From Cephalopachus bancanus (taxonomy: Eukaryota > Chordata > Mammalia > Primates > Tarsiidae), in NCBI GenBank assembly GCA_027257055.1, contig JAPVLO010001001.1, positions 186,001 through 250,000 of the forward strand: DNA of 64,000 bases. Direction: 5' to 3'. The number at the start of each line of letters is the position of its first letter. Positions within the stretch are counted from its first letter, which is position 1. Shown piece by piece: positions 1 to 12,018 of the stretch. A model generated the notes under the pieces. The model worked only from the letters and a program-made list of their open reading frames with translations, was not told the origin of the DNA and did no database searches. The translations under genes were made by a program, and so were the position numbers.

Positions 1-150
1 GAATAAAGCCCTTGGATTACCCTATTAAACGGCTTCTGTTTCCTAAGCAGGAGTCCAGTCCTTTTCTCTGTCTCCTGTGTCTTCTTTCTTTTGTAAATCG
101 CAAAGACTGTCACACATGAATGGGACCCCAGATACTCGCAGGGCAGAACT
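1..150 (+). repeat. LTR0, family A, 3' part only
   Basis: This is the R/U5-like end of a family A LTR, cut by the window edge. It aligns with the last part of the other LTRs (CTTCTGTTTCCTAAGCAGGAG, then the pyrimidine-rich CTTTTCTCTGTCTCC). It has AATAAAG at 2-8, where most other copies have GATAAAAG. The primer-binding site that should follow near 150-170 has largely been lost. Confidence 0.8.
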
Positions 151-299
151 CCCAACCCTAGGGCCCTGGAAATGTAAGTTTTTCTAGTTTCAGGAGGCTT
201 AGGAACTTATCCAAGGGTGATACAGAACCTTCTGTAGAGACAGTCAGAAAGAAGAAGGCTAAGGATTACTTTTTGTAACGCCAGAGCCATGACACATCC

Positions 300-1303
300 A
301 TGAACCACAGTGAATCCAGGAAACAACAAATATTCATCAGTATAGTAAAGAATACGTTGTCTAAACGTGGAACTAAAGTTTCTTCTAATAATCTAGCCCT
401 CTTCTTGCATTTTGTGCAGAAAAATATTGTTTCCTGAGGATGATACGGTAGATTTGGATAACTGGGAATTAGTTGGGGAAAAATTAAAATTGTATTACAC
501 AGAGCATGGTCTTTGGGAAATGCCATCTGATGCTCTGCATTGTGGAAATTAATTAAAGATGCTTTAAATCCACAGCAGGATGATGAGAAGTTTCCTTCCA
601 AAAAGGCTACTAATGATGATGAGGATGAAGAAAGTTTTCACCCCTGCTTTGGCACCCCCTTTACATGATGACAAGTTATCTACCCAAATAAGGATGACTT
701 GGTGGATGCAGTCATAAAAAAATCATGAGCAGATATATCCTAATGATGTTACTGTACCTCTTTCTAAGGTTTTCCTATAAGGGTGGAGAATACTGAAAAA
801 AAGCCTGAACCTAGATACAATTTTCCTTCTCTTAAAGGGTTCACGGAGCTACAGGTGTAATGAGCAAAATGTGTAATATATAAGTAATATCAGTAAAATA
901 AGGAATATAAAGAATACAATAATATATATAAGTAATATATAATAATTCAATCACAAGTATATAAGTAATACACAAAAGAATATCTCATTACACTCTTGCT
1001 TGAATTGTGTGGCAATTCGGACATTTCATTACAATCTGTCTGACTAAGCAAGGTGTGGCTACTTTACATGGCACACCGTCACCACCTATTGGGGCTACTC
1101 TACCAAAACACTGTGTCTTAAATGTCAAAAAGGCTGTCACGGGGTAAAGAGTGTCAATCTAAATTTTACAGAACTGGCACTCCCTTAATTCAGCAACAGT
1201 CATTCCGGTTCAGGGAAAGAGTCAGAGAGGCTGGCCCTGGCTCGAGATAAACAAAGGGGCAGCTTCCACCATGAACACGTACATTCTTTTAATCCTTCCC
1301 AGA
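300..1303 (+). pseudogene. gag: gag remnant, unit A1 (matrix and nucleocapsid, no capsid)
   Basis: The start is the ATG at 300, equivalent to the MGQSES-type start of the nested B provirus but with the second and third codons changed. About 45 codons of matrix-like sequence are open. A deletion of about 4 nt relative to B then shifts the frame and creates a stop just after the KNIVS residues. A (GAT)n acidic run follows near 611-630. At about 858-980 the capsid is missing and an AT-rich run of ATAAGTAATAT-like motifs replaces it. Nucleocapsid resumes near 990. The second zinc knuckle, near 1113-1155, reads CLKCQKGCH and then lacks its last cysteine. Confidence 0.85.
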
Positions 1304-2137
1304 ACTCATCTGAGCCACCCCAGGTAGCGCAGGACTCAACCTCTGTTCCCCAACTGCAATGATATGAACACCGGTTGTCCTGGTATACCAAATCCTTACA
1401 AAATTATAGGGCCCTCTCCCAGAAAAAATAATGAGGGTAATACCAGGCTCTGCTCCTTATCTTAGCCAGGAATTTCCATTATTCTTGGAGTTGTGGATTT
1501 GGATTACACTGGGGTAATCCAGGTACTTGTCATTCCCCAAATAAAACTGTACAGTTTAACAAAGATCAGAGAATAGCCCATTTGCTGCTCCAGCCTTATC
1601 ACAAAGCATGTAAAACTGTAAATAACCTGTGTAGTTGTGACTCTGGATTTGGATCTAGTGATGTTGATTTTGGGGTTCTGGCGATAACTAATCCTAGACC
1701 TTTAAAACCTAATATATTCAAGGAGTTAACATTAAAGGCTTATTGGATACAAGAGCCGATGTAGCTTGCATTTTTGTGAAAGATTGGCCTGTATCATGAT
1801 CTAGTCAAATAGCACCTTCTTGACTCAAGGGCATTAGTCCTGCACCCTCAGTAGTCAAAAATCCCCAAAATATTATATTAGAGAGACCATGAGACTTTAG
1901 GAAGCGTTTGCCCATATATCATTCCATCTCTCCCTTTTACATTATGGGGAAGAGACATTCTTGCTCAAATGGGAATGCTTTTATATAGCTCTAATAAGAA
2001 AGTTTAGGGAAAAATGATGCAAATGGGCTATGATCCCTTTAAGGAGCTTGTTAAAAATGGACAGGGAATTCAGGAATGTCTCCAAGTGAGTGAAAAGACA
2101 AACCGAGCTGGTATTGCATACTCAAATTTATCCTAGG
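1304..2137 (+). pseudogene. pro: pro remnant, unit A1 (dUTPase and protease)
   Basis: The first part, to about 1620, matches the retroviral dUTPase, including the G-V-V-D-L-D-Y block near 1490-1510. The protease follows. Its DTGAD active-site motif near 1746-1760 reads D-T-R-A-D, so the catalytic glycine position is altered. The G-patch tail (MGYDP...K-N-G-Q-G-I) lies near 2020-2070. Several frameshifts and stops break the frame. In betaretroviruses pro is translated from gag by ribosomal frameshifting, which is impossible here because gag is closed. Confidence 0.8.
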
Positions 2138-2194
2138 GGCCAATGTTCCCAAGACTGCCGATCCTATTACCTGGTAGCTGCTGAACCGGTTTAT

Positions 2195-3392
2195 GTGGAA
2201 CAATGGCCCATACACTCAAAAAAAGTTAAGGCAGCCATAAAACTAGTATAACAGCAAATACAGGTGGGTCATATACAGTCTTCTACTATTCCTTCTGAAT
2301 GGCAACCACTAGACCTTGAAACACTCCTATTTTTGCCATTAAGAAAAAAATCTGGTAAATGGAGATTTTACAGAATTTGAGAGCTTTTAATGCTACTATG
2401 GAAGCCATGGGAGCGTTGCAGCCTGGATTGCTATCTGCAGTTGCTATACCTGTTAACTTTAATATTGTAGTCATTGATTTCCAGGACGTTTTCTTTACTA
2501 TACTTTTAAGCCCAGAGCATTGTAAACAATTTTCCTTTAGTTTAGCCTCTGAGAATTTAAAGCAACCATTTGAAAGTTTTCAATGGAAAGTCCTGCCACA
2601 AGTAATGAAAACAGCCCTACCTTGTGCTAAAAGTATGGACGCTGTATTACAATGTATTGGAAGCCAATATCCTAATCTCTATTTAACCTATCATATGGAT
2701 GACATTTTGCTGGCTCACGGAAATAGTGTTTTTTACATGAATTTCTTAATGAAACTGTGACTGCTTGCACTGATTGGAGTTTAAAAATTCCTCCTGAAAA
2801 ATTTCAAACCAATCCTCCTTTCACATATCTTGACCATGTTTTAAATACACAAAAGGTAAGTCACCAACCTTTAGAATAATGAAAAGATCACTTGGGGATA
2901 CTAAATGATTTGCAAAAATTGTTGGCAGATATTCATCAGATTAAATCTTATTTACTATCACCACGGTAGACGCAAGTACTTTGTTCAATATTTTACAGGG
3001 GGATTTTTCTCCCAATTCAAAGAGAATTATCACATCAGAGACCAAGGAAGCCTTGTCCCTTGTAGAGAAGGCTATTGAGTCTAAAAAGTTTAGAGTAGTT
3101 TCCCACCTACCTTAGGACTTAATTATTCTGGTCATTTTCCCAATCCCACAGGATATCTGTGGCAAGAAGGCCCAATTAAATGACTCCATCTGTCAGCAAC
3201 CTCTAAAGTAATGTTGGATTCCTATCCCTAGTTAGTAGATTGACTAATAACTTAAGGGAGACAAAGAAGTGTTGAATTGTTTGGACATGATCTCCATAAT
3301 ATTGTTATTCCTTATGTGAGACTTCAATTTCAACTTTGTTTTAAACTAGTTCCGATTGATAATTAGCATGAGCTGATTATAGAAAACTGCTT
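2195..3392 (+). pseudogene. pol: pol remnant, unit A1 (RT plus the start of RNase H)
   Basis: The fingers and palm region is recognisable. A 133-codon open stretch at 2359-2760 covers the D-L-R-A-type block, the first catalytic Asp region (VIDFQD) and the catalytic box, which reads H-M-D-D instead of Y-M-D-D near 2692-2703. Frameshifts follow. RNase H begins near 3250 and stops at about 3392, where the sequence jumps into env. RNase H catalytic residues and all of integrase are missing, as in every A unit that reaches this point. Confidence 0.85.
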
Positions 3393-4796
3393 TATTTTAT
3401 GCTCAAAAGAAACATGCGATTAATAATTTTTTCCTACGAAAAACACTCTTACCTCCCATTTGTTTTTAGGATAATCGAGCCTTTAATAATTATAAAACTT
3501 CTTGCTTAATGTCTTCTCTCAAGTTTTTAGCCATTTACAGTCCAACTCAGAGCAATCGTAGAAAATGTTGGTGGTTTGAAATGCTGAAGCCTGTAGGAGT
3601 TGATCCCAGCAAAGCCACAAGAAATGCACCACCAATTAGTATAGCAATCTGGTCTTCTAATTACAGCAAAAAAGACTCTTCCAGCAAGACACTGGGTAAC
3701 CAAAGTAGAGAGAGTGCATTTATGGATCTAAAGTAAACTATCCTATATCTGTAGAAAAACAGTAACAACTACTATTGGAAATAAACATATTGTTTAACCT
3801 TACTTAGGAGATCCCTTGCTGCCCTCAAGCCCATTGTTTTAGCCCCACGACTTGGGGGATTTCATACTTATGAAATAAGAGCTTGTTTGCAATCTCCATG
3901 TGTTTTTCTTGTATGGAATGAATATCACATTGTAGAATTTAATCACCACAAGGATATGTATTCTATACCCTGTCAAAATTGTATTCTCACAAATTGTTTA
4001 ACTGATGCTTATTATAAAGATTTTTTTCATTCTTAACCAAACCCCATACTTGGTAATCCCAGTGCAGCTGTCATCTCACTGCAAAGGTAAATATTGTTTG
4101 CAAAGATTGTATAAGATTAACTGTATTTTGGACAATAGGCATAAATGATGTCTAGTTACTTGTGTCTTACTACTGCAGTCCTAATAGCTCTGGCTTCTTC
4201 TGTAACAGTTGCACCTGTTGCTGTAGCTCAGGAAGCTAACACATCTACTTTTGCTAGTTAACTAATTCAGATTGTTTTTGTAGTCTTAGCTACCCAAGAG
4301 ATTATTAATTAGAAGCTGTAGAGCAGAATTAAGCCTTGCAAGTAGCATTTCTAACTGTAGGACCTGAACTTGTGATCTTAAATATTAGGTTGGCTCTTTC
4401 ATGTCACTCTAAGTTTAAATGTCATTGCCTCACTCCTTTAAAGGTAAATAAATCTGTGCACACATGGGACAAGACTAAAAATCATATTGTTGTACTTTGG
4501 AATCATTCGGTCTTGAGTATTGAGCTTACTAAATTTCACCAATAAATTCTAGGCCTTATGGTTGCTGAAAAGCAATTCCAGACTACTGAATTGGCCCGTT
4601 CTATATTTAATAATATTTCTACCTTCATTAATCAAAAATCATTGATGTCTATATTCATCAATGTGGGAATTTGTGGAGAAGTTATACTTTTGTTGTTTTG
4701 ACTACTTCCTATTATATTTAGAGTGTTAAAAAGAGCATGCCTCAGCTCAACACGGAGTTCCTGGGTTTTGTGCTAAACATAAAATAACCGGGGAGA
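3393..4796 (+). pseudogene. env: env remnant, unit A1 (C-terminal SU and TM)
   Basis: An SU fragment is open at 3509-3736. The SU/TM cleavage region near 4130-4150 has lost its frame after R-H-K. A hydrophobic fusion-peptide-like stretch (TALIALA-type) precedes a TM ectodomain, open at 4336-4545, with the conserved H-S-K-F-K-C-H-C-L-T-P segment. A membrane-spanning segment lies near 4640-4730. The gene ends at a polypurine tract near 4783-4796 (ATAACCGGGGAGA) that primes plus-strand DNA just before LTR1. Confidence 0.8.
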
Positions 4797-5718
4797 TGTT
4801 GGCAGCTGGCCATGAAGGGAGACTGAGTGTTATGGATCAGGGAGGATCATGGACCTCAAAACCACTAGGATGCATTTGGGAGCTGTTGACTCCTTTCCCT
4901 CCCCTTTTGCCACTTGGCACAAACAACCAGGAAAAAATCTTGCTGGTTCTAACAGAGGACTATGATAGTGGTCCGAACACAGCTGACTTCGGTGTCATTG
5001 TTTCCCTATTACATGGTTCTTTGTTGTATTTTAAACAATGTAAGCTGAATTTTGAGTCACATTTGGAGACAATGCATGTCACAGTTCCTCGTGATCTGAT
5101 TTTAGAAATGTATTGATATAGGTCCTAGAAAATTGTTTATATAGATTAAGAAAATTTAAGTAACCATTTTCTTTTAGAAGTATGGTTAGTGCAGTTTGAT
5201 GTAGGGAGGCCAGTCAGGTATGAATTAGACCAGTTGGTGTTATGACTGTGTAACAATAGCAGCAATTGTTTTAATAAAAACTAATTGGTACAGATATTAA
5301 AAGTTAGTAATTCACCATGTTGGTTTCTGGTTTAGACATTGAATGAAGTTAATTCAAGGTGATGTAGTTGTAATACAATTAAGGGCATATAAGAAACTGG
5401 TTTGGGGAATATTAAGGTTGCATAAGATACAAAAAGACAAATTGTGGTTTTTCCCCCTCATGTTCGTCCTTATATTCTTCTTTAAGTATGATAAAACATT
5501 TGCTGGAGAGAGAGGGTTGTCCTATGTTCACCTGTACCTGTTCATGTGAAAGGCACATGCTACCTTTGGTTCCCATTCTGATAACTTGCAGAATTTTGGT
5601 ATAAAAGACCTGAGATTACACCCATTCAAAAGCTTCTGCTTACTAAGCAGGAGTCCAGTCCCTTTCTCTCTCTCCAATGGCGTGTTTCTTTTGTAAATTG
5701 GCAATGTTGTCACACCTG
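4797..5718 (+). repeat. LTR1, family A, 3' end deleted
   Basis: It starts with TGTTGGCAGCTGGCC directly after the polypurine tract. The body has a TTTATATAGATTAAG element and TTTTAATAAAAACTAATT. A TATA-like GTATAAAAG box precedes the pyrimidine-rich region near 5665. The last ~70 bp and the whole primer-binding site and splice-donor segment are deleted at about 5718, so the sequence passes from CACACCTGG straight to the leader (GTGCTGCAGACCC). LTR1 shares the variant GGATCATGGACCTC with LTR3. Confidence 0.88.
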
Positions 5719-5801
5719 GGTGCTGCAGACCCTTCTGTAGAGACAGTCAGAAAGAACTGGATAAGGATTACTTTTTGTAACGCTAGACCCATGACACAAC
5801 C

Positions 5802-6798
5802 ATGGGCCAGAGCGAATCTAAGGAACAACAAATATAGTAAAGAATACGTTTTCAAAACGTGGAACTAAGGTTTCTTGTGATAATATAGCACTCCTTTTGC
5901 ATTTTGTGAAGAAAAGTATTGCTTCCATTGGATGATACTGTATATTTCTATATCTGGGCCAAAGTTGGGGTAAAACTAAAATTGTATTACACAGACCATG
6001 GTATTGAGAAAGTGCCATCGATGCTTTGCTTTGTGGAAATTAATTAGGGATGCTTAAATCCACAGCATAATTATGAGAAATTTCCTTCCAAATAGGTCAC
6101 TAAGATGATGTTGATGAAGAAATTTCTCACCACTGCTTTGGCACACCCTTTACATGATGCCAAATTATCTTCACAAAATAAGGTTGAATTGGTTGATGCC
6201 ATCTTAAAATATCATGAGCAGAAATATACTAATAATGTTACTGCACCTCTTTCTAAGGTTTTCCTTTAAGGGCTGAGAATACTGAAATAAAGCCTGGACC
6301 CATTTACATTTTTCCATTTCTTAAAGGGTTCAGGGAGCTAGACCTGTAATAAGCAAAATATATAAGTAACATGTAAGTAATATAAATAAAATAAGTTGTA
6401 TAAGGAATATAAATAATATATATAAAATCAATATATAAGTAATTCAAACACAAGTATATAAGTAATATGCAATGGAATAACTCATTACACACTTGCTTGA
6501 ATTATGTGGCTATTCGGACATTTTCTTATAATCTGACTAAACAAGGTATGGCTACTTTACAAGGCAAACCATCACCACCTGTTGGGGTACTTGACCAAAA
6601 AACACTGTGTCCTAAATGTCAAAAAGGCTGTCATGGGGTAAAGAGTGTCGGTCTAAGTTTTACAGAAATGACACTCTCTTAATTCAGCAACAAGTCTTCC
6701 TGGTTCAGGGAAAGAGCCAGAGGGGCTGGCATTGGCCCAATGTAACAATTGGGGCTGCTTCCACCATGAACGTGTTCAATCCTTTAATCCATTGCAGA
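5802..6798 (+). pseudogene. gag: gag remnant, unit A2
   Basis: It opens with a well preserved ATG (MGQSESKEQQI). A deletion of about 8 bp, exactly shared with unit A4, removes the ATTCATCAGT region and produces TAG TAA at codons 12-13. The AT-rich spacer is at about 6346-6476. The first zinc knuckle still begins C-L-N-C at about 6493. The second reads CPKCQKGCH near 6610. Further stops close the frame. Confidence 0.85.
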
Positions 6799-7629
6799 GC
6801 TCATTTGTGCCACCCCATTTAGCACAGGACTCGAACTCTTCCCCAACTGCAATAATATTAACCCCTGATGTCCCAGTAACACCAATCCATGTAGCAGTAA
6901 AGGGCCTTCTCCCAGAAAAAATAGTGAGAGTATTAATAGGCAGAAGTTCCTGGTCTTCGTCAGAAATTTACATTTTTCCTAGAATGTTGGATTAGGATTA
7001 CACATGGGGAAACCAGGTGCTTGTCACACCCCCTAATAAAGCTGTACATTTTAACAAAGGTTAGAGAATAGCCCAGGTGCTGCTCGAACCTTATTACAAA
7101 GCACATAAAACTATAAATAACCTGCCTAGTGGTGACTCTGGATATGGCTCTAGCGATGTTGCTTTTTGGGTTATAGAGATTACTAATACTAGACCTTTAA
7201 AACAATATATATTCAAGGAGTTAACATTAAAGACTTATTGGATACAGGAGCCTATGTATCTTGCATTGCTGGGAACGATTGGCCTGCTTCATGATCCACT
7301 CCATAGCACATTCAGGAATCATAGGCATTGGTTGAGCACACTCAGTAGTCAAAAACTCTAAAATTTTAACATGGACAGACCATGAGACTTTAGGAAACTT
7401 TTGCCCACATGTCATCCCATCTATCCCATTTACATTATGGGGTAGAGATATTCTTGCTAAAATGGGCATGCTTTCATATAGCCCTAATAACAAAGTTTCA
7501 GCACAAATGCTAAAAATGGGCTATGATCCCTTTAAGGGACTTCGCAAAAATGGACAGGGATTGTGGGAACCTGTCCAAGTTAAAGAAAAGTCAAACCAAG
7601 TTGGTATTGCCTACTCAAATTTGTTCTAG
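6799..7629 (+). pseudogene. pro: pro remnant, unit A2 (dUTPase and protease)
   Basis: The dUTPase part, open in one frame at about 6732-6995, shows I-L-T-P-D-V-P-V-T-P-I and G-R-S-S-W-S. The protease motif near 7237-7255 reads L-D-T-G-A-Y-V-S-C-I-A-G, so the catalytic D-T-G triplet is retained but the following Asp is Tyr. The region ends at the same CTAG stop position as the other units. Confidence 0.8.
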
Positions 7630-7686
7630 GGGCCATTGTTCCCAAGACTGCTGACACTGTTACCTGGTCAGCTGAAGAACCGGTTT

Positions 7687-7831
7687 CTGTGAAACAATGG
7701 CCCATGCACTCAGAAAAGGTTAAGGAAACCAAAAAACTAATCTAAAAACAATATAAAGCCTTCTACTATCCCCTCTAAATGGCAACAACTAGCCCTTGAA
7801 ACACTCCTACTTTTTGCATTTTTGCCAAAAA
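7687..7831 (+). pseudogene. pol: pol stub, unit A2, fused to LTR2
   Basis: Only the first ~140 bp of the RT region remain. At about 7827-7832 the sequence passes from the CATTTTTGCC of RT directly into AGCAGCTGGCC of an LTR. The rest of RT, env, the polypurine tract and the first few LTR bases are deleted. This makes A2 one of two short units in the array. Confidence 0.85.
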
Positions 7832-8790
7832 GCAGCTGGCCACAGAGCCTCACTGGGCGTTAGGGATCAGGGAGGACCATGGACCCTGAAATCACTAGGA
7901 TCTATTTGGGAGCTGTTGACTCCATTCCCTTGTCCTTTTTCACTTGGCATAAGCAACCAGAAAAACTTCTTGCGGCTATACCAGAGGACTCTGGAAGCAG
8001 AATGAACACAGCAGATTTCGGAGTCTTTGTTTCCATATTCCATGGTTGTTTTATGTGGTTGTTTTTAAACAATTTAAGCTTAATTTTGAGTCATATTAGG
8101 AGACAGTACATGTCAGTTTATCTTGACCTGATTTGAGAAATGTGAAGATATAGGTCATAGAAAATAGTTTATATAGATTAAGAAAATTTAAGTAACCATT
8201 TTCTTTCAGAAAGTATGATTAGTGCAGTATGATTTAGGGAGGCTAGTGAGGTTTGAATTAGGCCAGCTGGTGCTAGGAGAGTGTAACCATAGCAGCAATT
8301 GTTTTAATAAAAAATAGTTTCAATTAGTACAGATATTAGAAATTAACAATTCACCATGGTGGTTTCTCGTTTAGACATTGAGTGAAGTTAATTCAAAGTG
8401 ATGTAGTTGTAATACATTTAAGGGCAAATAAACTGGATTGGGGAACATTAAGGTAGCATAAGATAAAAAAAGACAATATGTGTTTGTTCCTCCTCATGTT
8501 CTTCCTTATAGTCTTCTTTATGTATGATAAAACATTTGCTTGAGAGTGGGGCGTGTCCTTTGTTCACCTTTACCTCTTCATGTGAAAGGCACATGCTACC
8601 TTTTGTTCCTGATATAATAAATTTTCAGAGTTTGGGGATAAAAGCCCTGGGATTACACCCATTCAAATGTTTCTGCTTTTTAAACAGGAGTCCAGTCTCT
8701 TTCTGTCCAGTGTCTTCTTTCTTTTCTAAACCACCAACGCTGTCACACCTGAAAGGGACCCCAGAACCTTGCAGGGCAAGATGCCCGCCA
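7832..8790 (+). repeat. LTR2, family A, first bases missing
   Basis: The 5' end lacks TGTTG because of the A2 deletion; the rest is complete. It shares with LTR4 a derived block near 8093-8143 (TGTCAGTTTATCTTGACCTG), where most LTRs have CACAGTTTCTCTTGATCTG. A GGATAAAAG box is near 8636. The 3' end is followed by a primer-binding-site remnant at 8791-8812 (CTAGCATCTAAATCTGGAG) and a splice-donor-like AAAGGTAAGC near 8816. Confidence 0.88.
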
Positions 8791-8946
8791 CTAGCATCTA
8801 AATCTGGAGCCCTGGAAAGGTAAGCTTTTTCTAGTTTCAGGAGAGCTAAAAGCTTAACTAAGGGTGTTGCAGACCTTTCTGTAGAGACAGCCAGAAAGAA
8901 GATGGGTAAGGATTACTTTTTGTAATGCCAGACCCATGACAAAACC

Positions 8947-9948
8947 ATGGGCGAATCTAAGGAACAACAAATATTCATCAATATAATAAATAATACATTG
9001 TCTAAACGTGGAACTCAGGTTTCTTCTAATAATCTAGCCCTATTTTTCCATTTTGTGCTGGAAAATATTGTTTCCTGAGGATGATATGGTAGATTTGGAT
9101 ACCTGGGTCAAAGTTGGGAAAAAACTAAAATTGTATTACACAGAGCATTGTCCTGAGAAAGTTCTATCTGATGCTTTGCCGTGTGGAAATTAATTAAAGA
9201 TGTTTTAAATCCACAGCAGGATTATGAGAAATTTTGCTCCAGAAATGCCACTAATGATGATGATGACAAGCAAACTTTTCACCACTGCTTTGGTAACCCT
9301 TTTACTTGATGAAAAGTTATCTTAAAAATAAGGTTGAATTGGTGGATGCAGTCGTAAAATATCATTAGCATGTTATCCTAATAATGTACCTGCACCTTTT
9401 TCTAAGGTTGTCCTTTAAGGGTGAGAATACTAAAATAAAACCTGGACCTAGTTAAACATTTCCTTTTCATAAAGTATTCAGGGATTTAGAGCTGCAATAA
9501 GCAAAATATATACGTAATATATAAGTAATATAAGTAAAATAAGGAATATAAGGAATACAAATAATAAATATCAGCAATATACAAATAATTTAAACACAAG
9601 CATATAAGTAATAAGCAAAAGAATATCTCATTACACACTTGCTTGAGTTGTGTGGCAATTCTGACATTTTATTACAATCTGTCTGACTAAGCAAGGCATG
9701 GCTAATTTACAAGGCACACGAACACACCTATTCAGGTTAGTTGAACCAAAATACTGAGTTCTATATGTCAAAAAGGCTGTCACGGGGTAAAGAGTGTCAG
9801 TATAAAATTTACAGAAATGGGACTCCCTTACTTCAGCAAAAGTCTTCACGGTTCAGGGAGAGAGCCAGAAGGTCTTGCCCTGTCCCCAGAAAAAAATAGG
9901 GGCAGCTTCCACCATGAATTCGTTCATTCTTTAATGCATTGCAGAGCT
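8947..9948 (+). pseudogene. gag: gag remnant, unit A3
   Basis: The ATG at 8947 reads M-G-E-S-K-E because of an in-frame 6-bp loss of the Q-S codons. The family-wide matrix frameshift follows. A3 carries the 'alpha' variants shared with A5 and A7: a loss inside GAGCAGAAATATCC, and ATTCAGGGATTTAGAGCTGC before the spacer. The AT-rich spacer is at about 9496-9621. The second zinc knuckle has lost its first cysteine. Confidence 0.83.
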
Positions 9949-10783
9949 CATCTGAGCCACTCCAGTTAGCACAGGACTTGACCACAGTTCCCCACCTGCA
10001 ATAATATTAACTTCAGATGTGCCAGTAACCCCAATCTTATTAGGAGTAAAGGGCCTCTACCAAAAGAAAAAAAAAATAGTGGGAGTAATACTAGACATAA
10101 GCTTCTTATCTTAGCCAGGAATTTCCATTATACCTGTAGTGGTGGGCATGGGGCACACAGGGGGGATCCAGGTGCTTGTCACTCACCCTTAAAAAACTGT
10201 ACAGTTTAACAAAGGTCAGAGAATAGCCCAGTTGCTGCTCCAACCTTATCACAAACACGTAAAATTTTAAATAACCTGCCTAGTGGTGACTCTGGATTCG
10301 GCTATAATGATGTTGCGTTTTGGGTTCTGGAGATTACTAATTCCAGATCTTTAAAACCTTACATATTCAAGGGGTTAACATTAAAGGGCTATTGGATACA
10401 GGAGCCTATGTATCTTGCATTGCTGTGAAAGATTGGCCTGCTTTGTGATCTACTCAAATAGCACCTTCAGGAATCATAGGAATTGGTCAAGCACACTCAG
10501 TAGTCAAAATCTCAAAAACTTAAATTGGACAGACCATGACACTTTAGGAAACTATTGCCCATATGTCATTTCATCTATCCCATTTACATTATGGGGGAGA
10601 GAAATTCTTACTCAAATGAGCATGCTTTTACATACCGCTAATAGTACAGTGTTGGCACAAATGCTACAAAAGTGCTATGATCTAATTAGGAGACTTGGAA
10701 AAAATGGACAGAGAATTCAGGAATCTGTCCAAGTTAATGGAAAGACAAACCGAGCTTGTGTTGCTTATTGAAATTTATCCTAG
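9949..10783 (+). pseudogene. pro: pro remnant, unit A3
   Basis: The dUTPase part is interrupted near 10060-10080 by an A-rich run (GAAAAAAAAAAATAG). The protease motif near 10394 reads D-T-G-A-Y-V-S-C. The C-terminal protease and G-patch part is open for much of 10415-10771. The conserved CTAG stop closes it at 10781-10783. Confidence 0.8.
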
Positions 10784-10837
10784 GGGCCATTGTTCCCAAG
10801 ACTGTTGAGCCTAATACCTGGAAGCCAATGAACTGCC

Positions 10838-12018
10838 ATATGTTGAACAATGGCCCATGCACTCAGAAAAGGTTAAGGCAGCCAAAAAACTAATCTAACT
10901 ACCATTAACGATGGGTCTTATGAAGCCTTCTATTATCCGCTCTGGAGGTAACCACTAGATCCTGAAACACTCCTATTTTTGCCATTAAGAAAAAATCTGA
11001 TAAATGGAGATTTTCACAGGATTTGAGAGCTTTTAACACTACTATGGAAGCCATGGGAGCATTGCAGCCCAGATTGCTATCCCCAGTTGCTATACCTGGT
11101 AACGTTAATATTATACTCATTGATTTATAAGATTTTGCCCTTACTATACTTTTAAGCCCAGAGGACTGTAAATAATTTTCCTTTAGTTTACCCTGCGTAA
11201 ATTTAAAGCAACCATATCAAAGATTTCAATGGAGAGTCCTGACACAAGGAATAAAAACAGCCCTACCTTGTGCCAGAAGTATGTTGACGTTGCTTTACAA
11301 TATATTAGGGGCCAATATCCTACTCTCTACTAAAACCATTATATGGATGTCATTTGGATAGCTCACGGAAATTGTCCTTTTTTTCATAAGTTTCTCTCAG
11401 TGATTGTGGTTTAAAGTTCTATTCTGAGAAATTTCAAATAATCCTCCTTTCACATATCTTGACCATGTGTTAAACACGCAAAAGCTAAGTCACCAACATT
11501 TACAATTATGAAAAGATCACTTGGGAATATTTAATGATTTCCAAAAATTGTTGGGAGATATTAATCAGATTAAACCTTATTTACATATCACCACGGTAGA
11601 CGAAAATCTTTTGTTCAATATTTTATGGGGAAGTTTTCTCCCAATTTTGAGAGAATTCTCACATCTGACACCAAGGATGCCTTGCCCCTTGTGAAAAGGC
11701 TATTGAGTCTCAAAAAGTTAAAAGAGTAGATTCCCTCTACCTTAGAACTTAATTATTCTGGCCCCTCTCCACAATCCCACAGGATGTCTGTGTCAAGAAG
11801 GACCAATGGAATGGTTCCGTCAGTGTCCTCTAAAACAGTGTTGGATTCCTAGCCCTAGATAGTAGGTTGATTAATACCTTAAGGGAGACGCAGAAGTGTT
11901 TAATTGTTTGGACAAGATCTTCATAATATTGTTATTCCTTATAAGAGACTTCAATTTCAAACTTTGTTTTAAAGTAATTATGACTGACAATTTGCATTTA
12001 CTGATTATAGAAAACCTG
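10838..12018 (+). pseudogene. pol: pol remnant, unit A3 (RT and start of RNase H)
   Basis: The RT blocks are in the usual order. The catalytic box near 11339-11350 reads Y-M-D-V, so the second catalytic aspartate is gone. About 30 bp are missing just downstream (the FLNETV-equivalent region near 11395). The break from RNase H into env is at about 12018, matching the other units. Confidence 0.82.

Noticed and set aside
858..980. AT-rich repeats, as if a CRISPR array or replication origin
   Set aside because: The motifs are degenerate with no unique spacers, and the setting is a primate ERV. No origin can be claimed from AT content alone.
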